Shown here piece by piece: positions 7,728-15,178 of a stretch of 35,231 nt of DNA; the first letter of the stretch is position 1, and the number at the start of each line of letters is the position of its first letter. The notes below the pieces were generated by a model, which saw only the letters and a list, made by a program, of their open reading frames with translations, was not told where the DNA came from and searched no databases. The stretch covers positions 1 through 35,231 of the forward strand of contig JARFVT010000009.1 in NCBI GenBank assembly GCA_036677425.1. The letters run 5' to 3'. A program made the position numbers and the translations under genes. This DNA comes from JARFVT01 sp036677425. Lineage in GTDB: Bacteria; Pseudomonadota; Alphaproteobacteria; UBA8366; Aestuariispiraceae.

Positions 7728-8045
7728 TTAATAATTTTTTAAATGATATTTTATTTTTGCATTTGAAAAGCCAGAACCATTTTTGCCATAAGCTTCTCGT
7801 TCGCATTTAAGGCGATATTTATTTGAAAATGGATATCGCAAAATATGAAAACCAAATGTCCGATAAAACTGTTTTATATGGATTAATTCATGCTTATGTA
7901 ATTTTTCGTCATCGCGGTATTTTTCCCATATTACCGCAAAAACGCCATAGGCCTTACCTACCCATATTCCCATTTTCTTTTTTGTGTAAAAAATCGGCAC
8001 AGGTAAAAATCGCCAAATAAAATATATTTTAAAATCTATTTTCAT
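7728..8045 (-). CDS. Small HExxH (zinc peptidase-like) phage protein
   Basis: A 105-residue protein with a zinc-peptidase motif HELIH at residues 52-56 and a possible third metal ligand Glu84 in CEREAY, about 28 residues on. The first 20 residues are hydrophobic with prolines and may pair with a membrane, though no clean signal peptide is seen. The region before HELIH (GKAYGVFAVIW) and the arrangement HELIHIKQFYR resemble small uncharacterised phage proteins with HExxH. It lies between the fibre-associated genes and the sheath, where P2 has no gene. Ribosome site AAGGAA. Protease activity is suggested by the motif only; the substrate is unknown. Confidence 0.65.
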   Translation of the reverse strand: MKIDFKIYFIWRFLPVPIFYTKKKMGIWVGKAYGVFAVIWEKYRDDEKLHKHELIHIKQFYRTFGFHILRYPFSNKYRLKCEREAYGKNGSGFSNAKIKYHLKNY

Positions 8046-8137
8046 GGCTTTTCCTTAATTTTCGGATTATCGGTTTTGACCTTGGCGATATGGTCTTGCC
8101 ATATATTTGTGCCATTGATTTTATCGTCATAAATCAT
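8042..8137 (-). CDS. 31-residue protein between fibre-associated and HExxH genes
   Basis: A short frame that starts 11 bases before the end of the previous gene and overlaps the next ATG by 4 bases (ATGA). The product begins MIYDDKINGTNIWQDHIAKV and ends in a Lys/Pro-rich tail. It fills the space exactly, which favours a real coupled gene, but I do not recognise it. Confidence 0.45.
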   Translation of the reverse strand: MIYDDKINGTNIWQDHIAKVKTDNPKIKEKP

Positions 8138-8441
8138 GCCCAGTTGATGTGATATATCGCCATATTGTTGCTGTCTTTTTTCGCAAGATATTTTGTGCCA
8201 ATTCATCAGCAGAAATTGGAATGGTTTTATAAATCGGACTTATTTTTTTAAGTGATATTTTAGTCGATATTTCCAAACGCTGAGTTTCAAAATCATATTC
8301 TGGTGCAGGCTTTTCTTTTACTTTCACCCATTTTTGTTTTTTTGCGTCGGCTAAAATCGGTGGCTTTTCACCATCAAAATCATGTTCTTCAAGTTTTGTT
8401 AGATTTTTAAGATCAGTAGTATCAATTAAATAATGTGTCAT
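8127..8441 (-). CDS. Putative tail fibre-associated protein
   Basis: A 104-residue protein starting at MTHYLIDTTDLKNLTKL, chosen because GAGAGT lies about 6 bases upstream; an upstream start at 8507 would run into the preceding gene. The C-terminal 60 residues are polar, with PEYDFETQRLEI suggesting the short strand-rich segment found in small proteins coded after tail fibres (Tfa-like or fibre chaperones). Its position after the fibre and beta-propeller genes supports this role, but the sequence match is weak. Confidence 0.5.
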   Translation of the reverse strand: MTHYLIDTTDLKNLTKLEEHDFDGEKPPILADAKKQKWVKVKEKPAPEYDFETQRLEISTKISLKKISPIYKTIPISADELAQNILRKKTATIWRYITSTGHDL

Positions 8442-8455
8442 TTTACTCTCAATTA

Positions 8456-9397
8456 TTAGTATGTGTTTAGCAGGATAAGATAGCCGTTTGACGTATGAAA
8501 ATAACAATATTTTCCATCCAACGAAAATTTTATAAAGCTTCTAACGCTGCCGCTGCCTGGATGATAAGATGCACCCCCACTGCCATATCCGCGACTAATA
8601 AGACTCCTCAACTCTATGCCGCCATATACTGGACCAATAGTTCTAATATCATGCGCTACTTTAAGTTTTGCCATTGCCATAAAAAAATCTTTTATAAAAA
8701 AAATTGATTTGCCATCTGGAGATAAAAATATGCCGCCAGCTAAAAGGTAGCGAGCATTGCCATCTATTGCTGTCCCTGTGTCCGCGTCTCGATATCCGCG
8801 CCCATGTAAGAATTCCATTGTATCAACCGCCCACGGGGTTTGAAGAACAAATTGCTTTAATATACATACATCTCCGTAACGACCAATTTTTTTGCGAGTG
8901 TAAAAAATTTTGCCATTCCATGAAAACCCGATAACCTCCGTATAAGCTGGTAATAACGTAGATTTTTTAAAAACCGCCGTCGAAATATCCCACGCCCTAT
9001 TACAATAATATTGTACAATAGAAGAGTGTATCGACGCGTAAGTTAAATACAGAAAATGTCCTGTCGTATCAAAAAAACAATTATTAGAGCCGGTGGCTTT
9101 AGGCTTAAAACCGAACTTTGGCGCATTTAACAAAGTTCTTATATTCATGTGTTTTTGAAATGACCAGGGGTTTGTTACTGGTGTAGTCATTATATTTTTG
9201 TTAGATATTATTTTCATATCCTGAATTATTTGCAGCCCGTTATTGGGTATATACGACCAGTTGGTGGTTGCTCCCGTGGTAGCGATAGAATTAAATTTAA
9301 ATCTAAGTGGGTTTAACTGACGAGTCCAAGGACCATCATAAAAATCCGCACCTACATCACCCGAACCAAATCCTGTTAAATTATTTACTGTTAACAT
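8456..9397 (-). CDS. Beta-propeller-like tail protein, probable receptor binding
   Basis: A 313-residue protein following the tail fibre gene by one base. It has several strand-rich units of the type F..D...LYLTY, FLSPDGKSIFFIKD and FSLDGKYCYFHTS, spaced as in beta-propellers. No hydrophobic segment or catalytic motif is visible. Its place at the distal end of the fibre cluster (the P2 H/G position) suggests it binds the host surface, which is inference. The AT-rich base pattern and repeated Gly/Ser stretches near the C-terminus fit a fast-evolving adhesin. Confidence 0.6.
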   Translation of the reverse strand: MLTVNNLTGFGSGDVGADFYDGPWTRQLNPLRFKFNSIATTGATTNWSYIPNNGLQIIQDMKIISNKNIMTTPVTNPWSFQKHMNIRTLLNAPKFGFKPKATGSNNCFFDTTGHFLYLTYASIHSSIVQYYCNRAWDISTAVFKKSTLLPAYTEVIGFSWNGKIFYTRKKIGRYGDVCILKQFVLQTPWAVDTMEFLHGRGYRDADTGTAIDGNARYLLAGGIFLSPDGKSIFFIKDFFMAMAKLKVAHDIRTIGPVYGGIELRSLISRGYGSGGASYHPGSGSVRSFIKFSLDGKYCYFHTSNGYLILLNTY

Positions 9398-9398
9398 T

Positions 9399-10568
9399 TT
9401 AATTATCCGTTGGTTTTTTGGTGGTATAGGTCAAATTTAGGCCAATTAATTTTGCATCGACGGGTATTGTGTCGCCCGAATCTGAAACATCGCGGTAAAT
9501 CTGAAAAAATGCCAATTTATTTGCCCCCGCATCTTTGATGATTAAATCACCCGATATAGCCGATATTATCAGGTCGTTTTTTGTTGCTGTGGGGTTGCTG
9601 GTCAAGCTAGTTTCCACGCCAAATGATTTTATAAAGCTGTCGGCCTTGCCAATTGAACAAGCGGCAATTTTGAATGTCGCACCATTGGTGATGGTCAAAT
9701 GATCGCATAGCCAATAAAGCTGGAATTGCACCGCGCCCGCATTCCAAGATTTAGGCATGGCGATGGAAAATTGTGCGGCATTCCACAAACTGCCCGAAAA
9801 ATCCAATGTGTTTATATTTCTACCCTCATTTGCCAGATGGGTTAATTTTAATTTTGCACCGTTATTTTTGGTGGCTAACATTGCCCCCGCTGGCATATAA
9901 ATTGAATGCTTGCCAATCATGCTATCCGCCAATTTAATATTTGTTATGCTGCCATCAGCATATTTTGAAGTTGTTATAGAGCCATCGGCAAATTTTGAAC
10001 TGGTGATAGATCCATCTTCTAAGCTTAAATTTACATTTGAAATTGCCGCCGCAATTGCCGCCGTGATTTTTTTATCTAACAAACCAGCCGATATATTTAT
10101 TTTTTCTTCAACAAATTTACGGCTGGCTAATACGATTGATGGATCGATTGTTAAGGTAACTTTATCATTATTACCGACATCAAGCATTATTTTAAAATGC
10201 GTATCACCGACCGCGCCCGTGGCAATATCTGGCTTATATGTCGGTGGTGATTTCGCAATTGCCAATAAAATATTATTATTATCAAACAAACCAATTTCAC
10301 GAACCGTAAATCCACCAATATTTGACGGCAAAATTAAATCAAAAATCACCAAACTTGAATTATTATCATCGATAGATATTTCATTTATATTTGCACGAAA
10401 AACTTCTCCCTTTAAACTAGTTTGGTTAGATAAAGGGGTATAAACCGCGTTATCAATGCCTGACCCAACCGCAAATTTGGTAAAGGATATATTTTCACCA
10501 CCGTTAAATGCACCTGCTAATTTAGCAATTCCCGCATCGGTTAAAATTGTAAAATATTCTTGTGTCAT
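9399..10568 (-). CDS. Tail fibre protein (P2 gpH-type N-terminus)
   Basis: A 389-residue tail fibre. The N-terminus (MTQEYFTILTDAGIAKLAG, with FTKFAVGSG at about 29-37) matches the tail-attachment domain of P2/Mu-type fibres. A hinge holds three copies of a DGSIT.SK.A motif (about residues 182-217), the short trimerising repeats common in fibre shafts. The C-terminal half is strand-rich and is the likely tip domain. It follows gpI and precedes the propeller protein. It is shorter than P2 gpH (669 residues). The frame is intact. Confidence 0.85.
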   Translation of the reverse strand: MTQEYFTILTDAGIAKLAGAFNGGENISFTKFAVGSGIDNAVYTPLSNQTSLKGEVFRANINEISIDDNNSSLVIFDLILPSNIGGFTVREIGLFDNNNILLAIAKSPPTYKPDIATGAVGDTHFKIMLDVGNNDKVTLTIDPSIVLASRKFVEEKINISAGLLDKKITAAIAAAISNVNLSLEDGSITSSKFADGSITTSKYADGSITNIKLADSMIGKHSIYMPAGAMLATKNNGAKLKLTHLANEGRNINTLDFSGSLWNAAQFSIAMPKSWNAGAVQFQLYWLCDHLTITNGATFKIAACSIGKADSFIKSFGVETSLTSNPTATKNDLIISAISGDLIIKDAGANKLAFFQIYRDVSDSGDTIPVDAKLIGLNLTYTTKKPTDN

Positions 10569-10580
10569 AATTTATCCTTA

Positions 10581-11282
10581 TTATTTAGGCGAAATTGTAA
10601 TTTGTTCAAAATGCTGGGTCGCCATCGCGAAAACTGGCATGTGGTTTAAAATTTGTGGATTTAGATTTATCTTTGGAAAAATAGTAATGTTTTGGATATA
10701 TTGCACCGCCATTGCAAAATTTGGCAGGCTGTTTGAAATTACCGTATTTAAATTTACCTTTGGAAAAATAGTTAGCTGTTGTGCCATCAAATGCCACATT
10801 GATATTTTTGGTATTGGGCTATTCATAATTTGAAAGGTTCGCAATTGATCTAAATGGGAGCGTGTGTTTTTCGCCATTTTAATGGTTGCCGCAATGGTTT
10901 TTATTTCGTTTTTATCGATCGCACGATCAACCAAATTTATATCGGCGTGAAATGTGAATGGACGACCGTCATATTCAAACCATTCGAGAATTTTTATGTC
11001 CATATCAATGGCTTTTAAGGCGTTTTTTAACGCACCAATTGTGCCTTTATGCTTATGAATTTTAATTGCCGATTTAACTACTTGGCGTTTTAACGCAACA
11101 GGCCATTTATCATTCCATATATCCACACTTCGTTGCCACGCCAAAAAAGGTAAAACGGATTCGGGACATTTATCTGGGTCGTGCAAATCGCGCAATGGAA
11201 AATCAATATTAATCGATTGCCATGCAATATCTGCTAATGCCATTTCAAGTTTTGATGAATTTGGCGGTAATAGATCACGCAT
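10581..11282 (-). CDS. I: Baseplate protein I (P2 gpI-like) with repeated tail
   Basis: A 233-residue baseplate wedge protein. The start MRDLLPPNSSKLE at 11282 overlaps the end of gpJ, as in P2, and the following IDFPLRDLHDPDKCPESVLPFLAWQ is typical of gpI. P2 gpI has 176 residues; here a C-terminal extension of about 70 residues consists of three copies of a roughly 30-residue unit (Q.LTIFPKVNLN..., N.ITIFPKINLN..., EQITISPK). The repeats are also visible in DNA around 10600-10790. Their function is unknown; they may reach toward the fibre. Confidence 0.88.
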   Translation of the reverse strand: MRDLLPPNSSKLEMALADIAWQSINIDFPLRDLHDPDKCPESVLPFLAWQRSVDIWNDKWPVALKRQVVKSAIKIHKHKGTIGALKNALKAIDMDIKILEWFEYDGRPFTFHADINLVDRAIDKNEIKTIAATIKMAKNTRSHLDQLRTFQIMNSPIPKISMWHLMAQQLTIFPKVNLNTVISNSLPNFAMAVQYIQNITIFPKINLNPQILNHMPVFAMATQHFEQITISPK

Positions 11283-12249
11283 CACTGACCACCTCATATG
11301 AAATATCGATATCAGTACAAAATGGTGCTTGTGATTTATTTGTAATAACATCTGTCCAGTTGATGATCTCTACTTTTTGAACTCCTGCGACGGATAATGC
11401 CGCATCGATGCCAGATGATGTTACAATCTCGCCAAGCATATGGCGGCTTGTTACAAAATTTTGTAAATCTTCATATGCCTTTGTTTTTACTAATTGCGCC
11501 GATGGGCCTTCATAAATATAAATTTTGGCTTTATTGGAAAAATTTAAATTATCACCAGCGATAACGCTGACACTTTCTGAAAGCGGCCTAATATCATCAT
11601 CTTTTAAATGTTTTGTGACCGCATCGATTAACTTTTGATCGGCTATACCGTTATTTTCATGGGCTAAAATTGTTACTAAAATTTGACCGGGTTCTGGACT
11701 GTCGACACTTGAATGTTTAACTTTTGCGCCAAAGCCAGGTTTTTTATATTCATAAGTTACCACCAATTTACCAGCTTCAGGGCTTTCAACTTTAAATGTT
11801 TTTGGTGCAGCACCTGCGGATATAGTATGAAATAAATAACTACCGTCGCTTCCCGCCGTAGTTAACCCTTCTGGGGCTAATTGTCGCCTTAACCTAAACA
11901 TATTATCATCTTCAAAAACCGCTTCAATTGGCGGGGTCGCATTGGGATCACCTTTTTTAATGATTTGACGCTCAATGTTAAAATCAGCCGATAAATGTGC
12001 CAAATCATTACCATTTGAAAATGCTAATAATAAGGATTTTGCCGCCGTATTAATTCTTGTACGTAAAATCATTTCCTCATAGGTCATTAATTCCAATAAT
12101 TTTACGACTGGATCAGATTTGAACGCCGAGCCTTCATATTCAGGAATAAGTTCAAGAAACTTTTTTGATTTTGACGCAAATAATTCTTCATATGAAAAAA
12201 CTTCAATAACTTCAGGCGCGGGAAGGTCTGTTAGATTAATTTTTGTCAT
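11275..12249 (-). CDS. J: Baseplate protein J (P2 gpJ-like)
   Basis: A 324-residue baseplate wedge protein, longer than the 302 residues of P2 gpJ. Recognised by MTKINLTDLPAPEVIEV at the start, VVKLLELMTYEEMILRTRIN around 48-67, and the ALSVAGVQKVEIINW segment near the end. Its ATG overlaps gpW and its end overlaps gpI, which indicates coupled translation. It joins the baseplate to the fibre-bearing arms. The frame is intact. Confidence 0.92.
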   Translation of the reverse strand: MTKINLTDLPAPEVIEVFSYEELFASKSKKFLELIPEYEGSAFKSDPVVKLLELMTYEEMILRTRINTAAKSLLLAFSNGNDLAHLSADFNIERQIIKKGDPNATPPIEAVFEDDNMFRLRRQLAPEGLTTAGSDGSYLFHTISAGAAPKTFKVESPEAGKLVVTYEYKKPGFGAKVKHSSVDSPEPGQILVTILAHENNGIADQKLIDAVTKHLKDDDIRPLSESVSVIAGDNLNFSNKAKIYIYEGPSAQLVKTKAYEDLQNFVTSRHMLGEIVTSSGIDAALSVAGVQKVEIINWTDVITNKSQAPFCTDIDISYEVVSDA

Positions 12250-12581
12250 ATTTTAATCCCCTCCAACAATAAAATTTTGCTAGTTTCTTTATCGAAAACT
12301 TTTAAATCTATCAAAACGCCACCAGCTTCTAAATGCTGGGCATTTACTTTTAAAACGCTTAAACGCGGTTCCCATAAATCAATGGCATTTATCACCGCCG
12401 CATAAATATCAATTAAATTACCTTCATTGGTGGGCGCATCAATTTTTAATGGAATATCGCTACCATAATCGCGCAACATCAATCTGCTTGTCTTAAATGT
12501 TGACAATATATCGCCGACAGACTGGCTTAAATGCTCCATCCTAGATATATTTTGACCAGAATTACGCGACATATAGCTCAT
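12246..12581 (-). CDS. W: Baseplate protein W (P2 gpW / T4 gp25-like)
   Basis: A 111-residue gp25-like baseplate protein. MEHLSQSVGDILSTFKTSRLMLRDYGSD at residues 15-42 is the conserved helix-plus-RxxR..YG signature of this family, which sits in the central baseplate and helps start sheath assembly. P2 gpW has 115 residues. Its ATG comes 1 base after the stop of the damaged small frame upstream, and its end overlaps gpJ. Intact. Confidence 0.9.
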   Translation of the reverse strand: MSYMSRNSGQNISRMEHLSQSVGDILSTFKTSRLMLRDYGSDIPLKIDAPTNEGNLIDIYAAVINAIDLWEPRLSVLKVNAQHLEAGGVLIDLKVFDKETSKILLLEGIKI

Positions 12582-12740
12582 TTATTTTTCACCAGCTTTT
12601 GGTTGTTTGTTTTTTTGATCGTCAGATTTTTTTATTTTTTCATCTAATAAAAGATATTTTGCGCCTTGCGGAGTTAGGCTAATTTCATCATCTTTTTTAT
12701 GTGGATAAAAATCTTTTAAAACGATGTATTTTTGAAAATT
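12582..12740 (-). pseudogene. Small tail-region gene lacking a start codon
   Basis: A 52-codon open frame with no ATG, GTG or TTG reads KYIVLKDFYPHKKDDEISL and TPQGAKYLL, then a Lys-rich end, finishing one base before gpW. The pattern (short strand, D.I.LTP..A..LL) resembles small proteins often found among phage tail genes. A ribosome-site-like AAGAGG lies just upstream (12745-12750), but the frame after it shifts by one base in a run of five A (12729-12733); six A would join ATT TTC AAA AAA to the frame. Damage by a small deletion plus start loss is the simplest reading. A perfect DnaA box (12700-12708) lies within it, perhaps by chance. Confidence 0.4.
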
Positions 12741-12762
12741 CTAACCTCTTTTATATAAATAA

Positions 12763-13029
12763 TTATGGAATTTTAATCCAACCACGACACGTGATTGGAT
12801 GCCCACAACTGGCGATATCGCCTAGTCAGCAAACTGGGATGCCGTTATTTATCATCCAACCACTGGCTGTTGCCATGACAGGGCTTGCATGTGGCGGTAA
12901 TCCATGCGCTGCTACAGCATCACCAAGCAAAATAACGGGTTCGCTATCGACTTTAAAAAAACTTTGTCCACCAGCCAATTGCGTTCCACCAGCAGAATCT
13001 TTAGATTTAACGGCTATCGGATATGTCAT
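12763..13029 (-). pseudogene. PAAR-like spike tip protein with in-frame TGA
   Basis: PAAR-like proteins cap the membrane-piercing spike. The frame opens with MTYPIAVKSKDSAGGTQLAG, and has GDAVAAHGLPPHA and INNGIPVC; it then meets TGA at 12826. Reading on gives LGDIASCGHPIT and ends at TAA 12763, restoring the C..G..ASCGH pattern that completes such proteins at 88 codons. The stop replaces the residue where relatives have Arg, so CGA to TGA is a likely change. Genes nearby use TGA as a true stop with overlapping starts, so recoding is unlikely. The present 67-residue product lacks the final Cys/His-rich part of the tip. It overlaps gpV's end by 4 bases. Confidence 0.75.
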
Positions 13030-13514
13030 GATGTATTAACCCCCAAGAAGTCTGGCGATGCGATAATCACACCATTATCAGTGATAGAAATGCATGAACG
13101 CCCACAGCGTAATTTTAATGAACCAAGGGTCGCTGCGTTAATTTCAAGTGATTTTGTCGCCACATCATGGCTAATTATCGTACCATCCTCGAATACGACA
13201 CAATCAATATCTGGATGACCAGATGGGCTTGGCTGTTGATCTGAATATAATTCTGCCACAATAACCGCATTGGCTAAATCACCAGATGGCGCACATAAAA
13301 CTACCTGTTGCCCAAGCCGCAATGGTCGCCAGCTTATGAAATTACGACCAATTTTTGCAGGCCATGCCAACCAATCGGTTATTGTATCACCAATTTTAAT
13401 TTTCAGCTTTTTATTATTATAATCCGTATCTAAAATCACACCAATCGTGGTAATATTTTCAATGCGGCGTTCAAGCTCGCTCAATCGATAAGCTATATCT
13501 GAAAAATCACTCAT
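13026..13514 (-). CDS. V: Baseplate spike protein V (P2 gpV-like)
   Basis: A 162-residue baseplate spike. The start at MSDFSDIAYRLSELERRI (13514) overlaps the end of the preceding gene by 8 bases and is preferred over an upstream start that adds a hydrophobic run. An OB-fold part (IGVILDTDYNNKKLKIKIG, WLAWPAKIG) is followed by a stretch of Gly/Ser strands typical of the trimeric spike. P2 gpV has 211 residues, so the shaft is shorter here. The PAAR-like tip gene follows at once. Confidence 0.88.
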   Translation of the reverse strand: MSDFSDIAYRLSELERRIENITTIGVILDTDYNNKKLKIKIGDTITDWLAWPAKIGRNFISWRPLRLGQQVVLCAPSGDLANAVIVAELYSDQQPSPSGHPDIDCVVFEDGTIISHDVATKSLEINAATLGSLKLRCGRSCISITDNGVIIASPDFLGVNTS

Positions 13515-14061
13515 TATTGCCACCAATAATATCATAATCATCAATATGGGCTGTGCCTATTTTGGGCGTAAAACCCACAAATACGCTTTTGGGTAACTTA
13601 CCTTTTTCACCCGCATATTCATTTTCGCCAATACGTAGTTTTTGTTTGAATGATATAGCCCAAATTGCAATACCCGTTTTATCAACCTCTTTTGAAAATA
13701 GATTTTTGGCATTAGGTAAATTTGCGGGATGCACGCCAACGCGATCCATACCCCATTGATTATCAGCGATTATCAGCACCAATTCTTCAATCAACGAAAT
13801 GGCGGCAATTTGGCGCGGCAATTTGGGTTGATCACTTGTAATAATAAAAACACCGATAGTTAATTCAACGTCAAATTCGCCCGTTTCAACCTCGGTCATA
13901 TCATTAACTTGCAATATGGATATAAAGACGGCTGGTAATTTTCGTGAAAGCCGTTTTATTTCTGCCAGATCAAATCGTCCACCATGCGTTTCTATTGTCG
14001 CAACATTTGGCATTCTTGTTTTAAAAAATTTGACTATCTCACTTAAATAATCGTTAAACAT
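13507..14061 (-). CDS. Mu gp37-like (DUF1834) head-tail/tail protein
   Basis: A 184-residue DUF1834 protein, equivalent to Mu gp37. The N-terminal segment (MFNDYLSEIVKFFKTRMPNVATIETHGG) and the LTIGVFIITSDQPK region fit the family, which lies at the head-tail boundary in Mu-like phages and is thought to act in tail attachment or termination. It starts on the last base of the gpG-like stop and ends inside gpV. Here it marks the switch from Mu-type genes upstream to P2-type genes downstream. Confidence 0.82.
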   Translation of the reverse strand: MFNDYLSEIVKFFKTRMPNVATIETHGGRFDLAEIKRLSRKLPAVFISILQVNDMTEVETGEFDVELTIGVFIITSDQPKLPRQIAAISLIEELVLIIADNQWGMDRVGVHPANLPNAKNLFSKEVDKTGIAIWAISFKQKLRIGENEYAGEKGKLPKSVFVGFTPKIGTAHIDDYDIIGGNNE

Positions 14062-14516
14062 TAGGCCATATCCCTTATTTCATTGGCGATAAAGGCTTCG
14101 ACAACATCAATTAATTCTTTTTCATTATCAGCCGATAATCCTAAAAACGCTCTCGCTGGAATGTTAATTCCGACCTCATCGCCGCCAAATTGTTGGATCG
14201 CTGCATAAACAAGATTACTGCCAACCGACACTTTATTATCAGAAATATTCCAACCCAAACTATCGACAAGATCGCCATCGCCCTCAAGAAAACTATGCCC
14301 AGAATGTCTAGTTGCCGCATATTTATCTGACCAATCATCCCAAATGCTGCCATCTGGTGCGGCTTTTTCTTCCAAAATACGCCGTCTTGTTTGACTTTCA
14401 ACGACTGCGCCAACAACCGCCAATAAATCATTAGGTGGCGATATCAGGCCAGCCATTTGGTTAATTGAATGGTTGAGCGATTTTAAGCCATCACTTTGAA
14501 TTTGCACACCAGCCAT
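14061..14516 (-). CDS. G: Virion morphogenesis protein (Mu gpG / P2 gpS family)
   Basis: A 151-residue tail completion protein of the Phage_tail_S family. Key segments are VVESQTRRRILEEKAAPDG (about 48-66), then W.DWSDKYAATRHSGHSFLEGDGDL, and the NIPARAFLGLS segment near the end. Such proteins complete the head-proximal tail end or join head to tail. In Mu, G lies before the capsid genes, whereas here it follows gp36. Intact. Confidence 0.88.
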   Translation of the reverse strand: MAGVQIQSDGLKSLNHSINQMAGLISPPNDLLAVVGAVVESQTRRRILEEKAAPDGSIWDDWSDKYAATRHSGHSFLEGDGDLVDSLGWNISDNKVSVGSNLVYAAIQQFGGDEVGINIPARAFLGLSADNEKELIDVVEAFIANEIRDMA

Positions 14517-14519
14517 AAT

Positions 14520-14954
14520 CTATAACCCCTTTAAGCTGGCGCGATTGAACAACCGCGCAGGCCCATGATAAGCTATATTTTGATCTGCCACTTTATCGGT
14601 ATCATCATCACTGTCTGAAAAACCAATAGATGCCAAACCCTTGGCGACATCGCGCAATAATGCAATCGCATCTTCATAACGTTGACGGCGTTCTTCGGTT
14701 AAACAACCCGTATCGCTTGATGCTTTATAAATTGCCATATCAATACAAATATTTTTAATCGCATCAGGCACCGCGATTAACGGCGTTTTATAACGCCCAC
14801 CAAGCCGCATATCAATCTCACTGCTTGCAGATTTTAACGCTTGTAACAATGGGTCAGCCATATCACCACCAGCGACAAAATCATCGGGATAAAGCATTTC
14901 AATAATGCCTTTCCCATAAATTATATTTAAATCATCAAGTGATGCATAAGACAT
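14520..14954 (-). CDS. Mu gp36-like (DUF1320) connector protein
   Basis: A 144-residue DUF1320 protein. MSYASLDDLNIIYGKGIIEM at the start, a YKTPLIAVPDAIKNICIDMA stretch, and the ERRQRYEDAIALLRDVAKG segment are typical; the fold is helical and the protein is a likely head-tail connector (adaptor ring). The C-terminus has an Asp-rich stretch (SDSDDDTDK). Its ATG overlaps the end of the preceding gene. Intact. Confidence 0.9.
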   Translation of the reverse strand: MSYASLDDLNIIYGKGIIEMLYPDDFVAGGDMADPLLQALKSASSEIDMRLGGRYKTPLIAVPDAIKNICIDMAIYKASSDTGCLTEERRQRYEDAIALLRDVAKGLASIGFSDSDDDTDKVADQNIAYHGPARLFNRASLKGL

Positions 14955-15151
14955 TATTTTGCCTTATTTTTTGTTGCAGCAATATCCGTAATGACAAGAT
15001 TTTCTTCCGACGAAAGCCGTTCAACTTGTTCTTTTGTTAAATCATCAAAATCAACAATCAGGTCTTGTTCGCTAAATTCCAACCCCGCGCGGAAAAACTT
15101 TTTTAATCCGCGCTTCGTTTTAATGTTCTTTTTCATAAAATATTTGTCCAT
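14954..15151 (-). CDS. Mu gp35-like (FluMu N-terminal domain) small protein
   Basis: A 65-residue protein with the FluMu_N-type pattern KKFFRAGLEFSEQDLIVDFDDLTKEQVERLSSEENLVI, which is found in Mu gp35 between capsid and gp36. Function is uncertain; its place suggests a minor head or connector role. The start could be ATG 15151 or the sixth-codon ATG (MKKN); neither has a clear ribosome site. The gene overlaps gp36 by one base. Confidence 0.75.
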   Translation of the reverse strand: MDKYFMKKNIKTKRGLKKFFRAGLEFSEQDLIVDFDDLTKEQVERLSSEENLVITDIAATKNKAK

Positions 15152-15178
15152 TCTATAAGTACCAAAATATTACTAAAT

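Noticed and set aside
9910..10443. Plus-strand open frame (177 codons) opposite the tail fibre
   Set aside because: Antisense to a recognised fibre gene; no start signal or known pattern.
12826..12828. TGA in the PAAR gene as evidence for a recoded genetic code
   Set aside because: Other genes (gemA, the gp37-like gene, gpJ) end at TGA with overlapping starts of the next gene, so TGA is a normal stop here.
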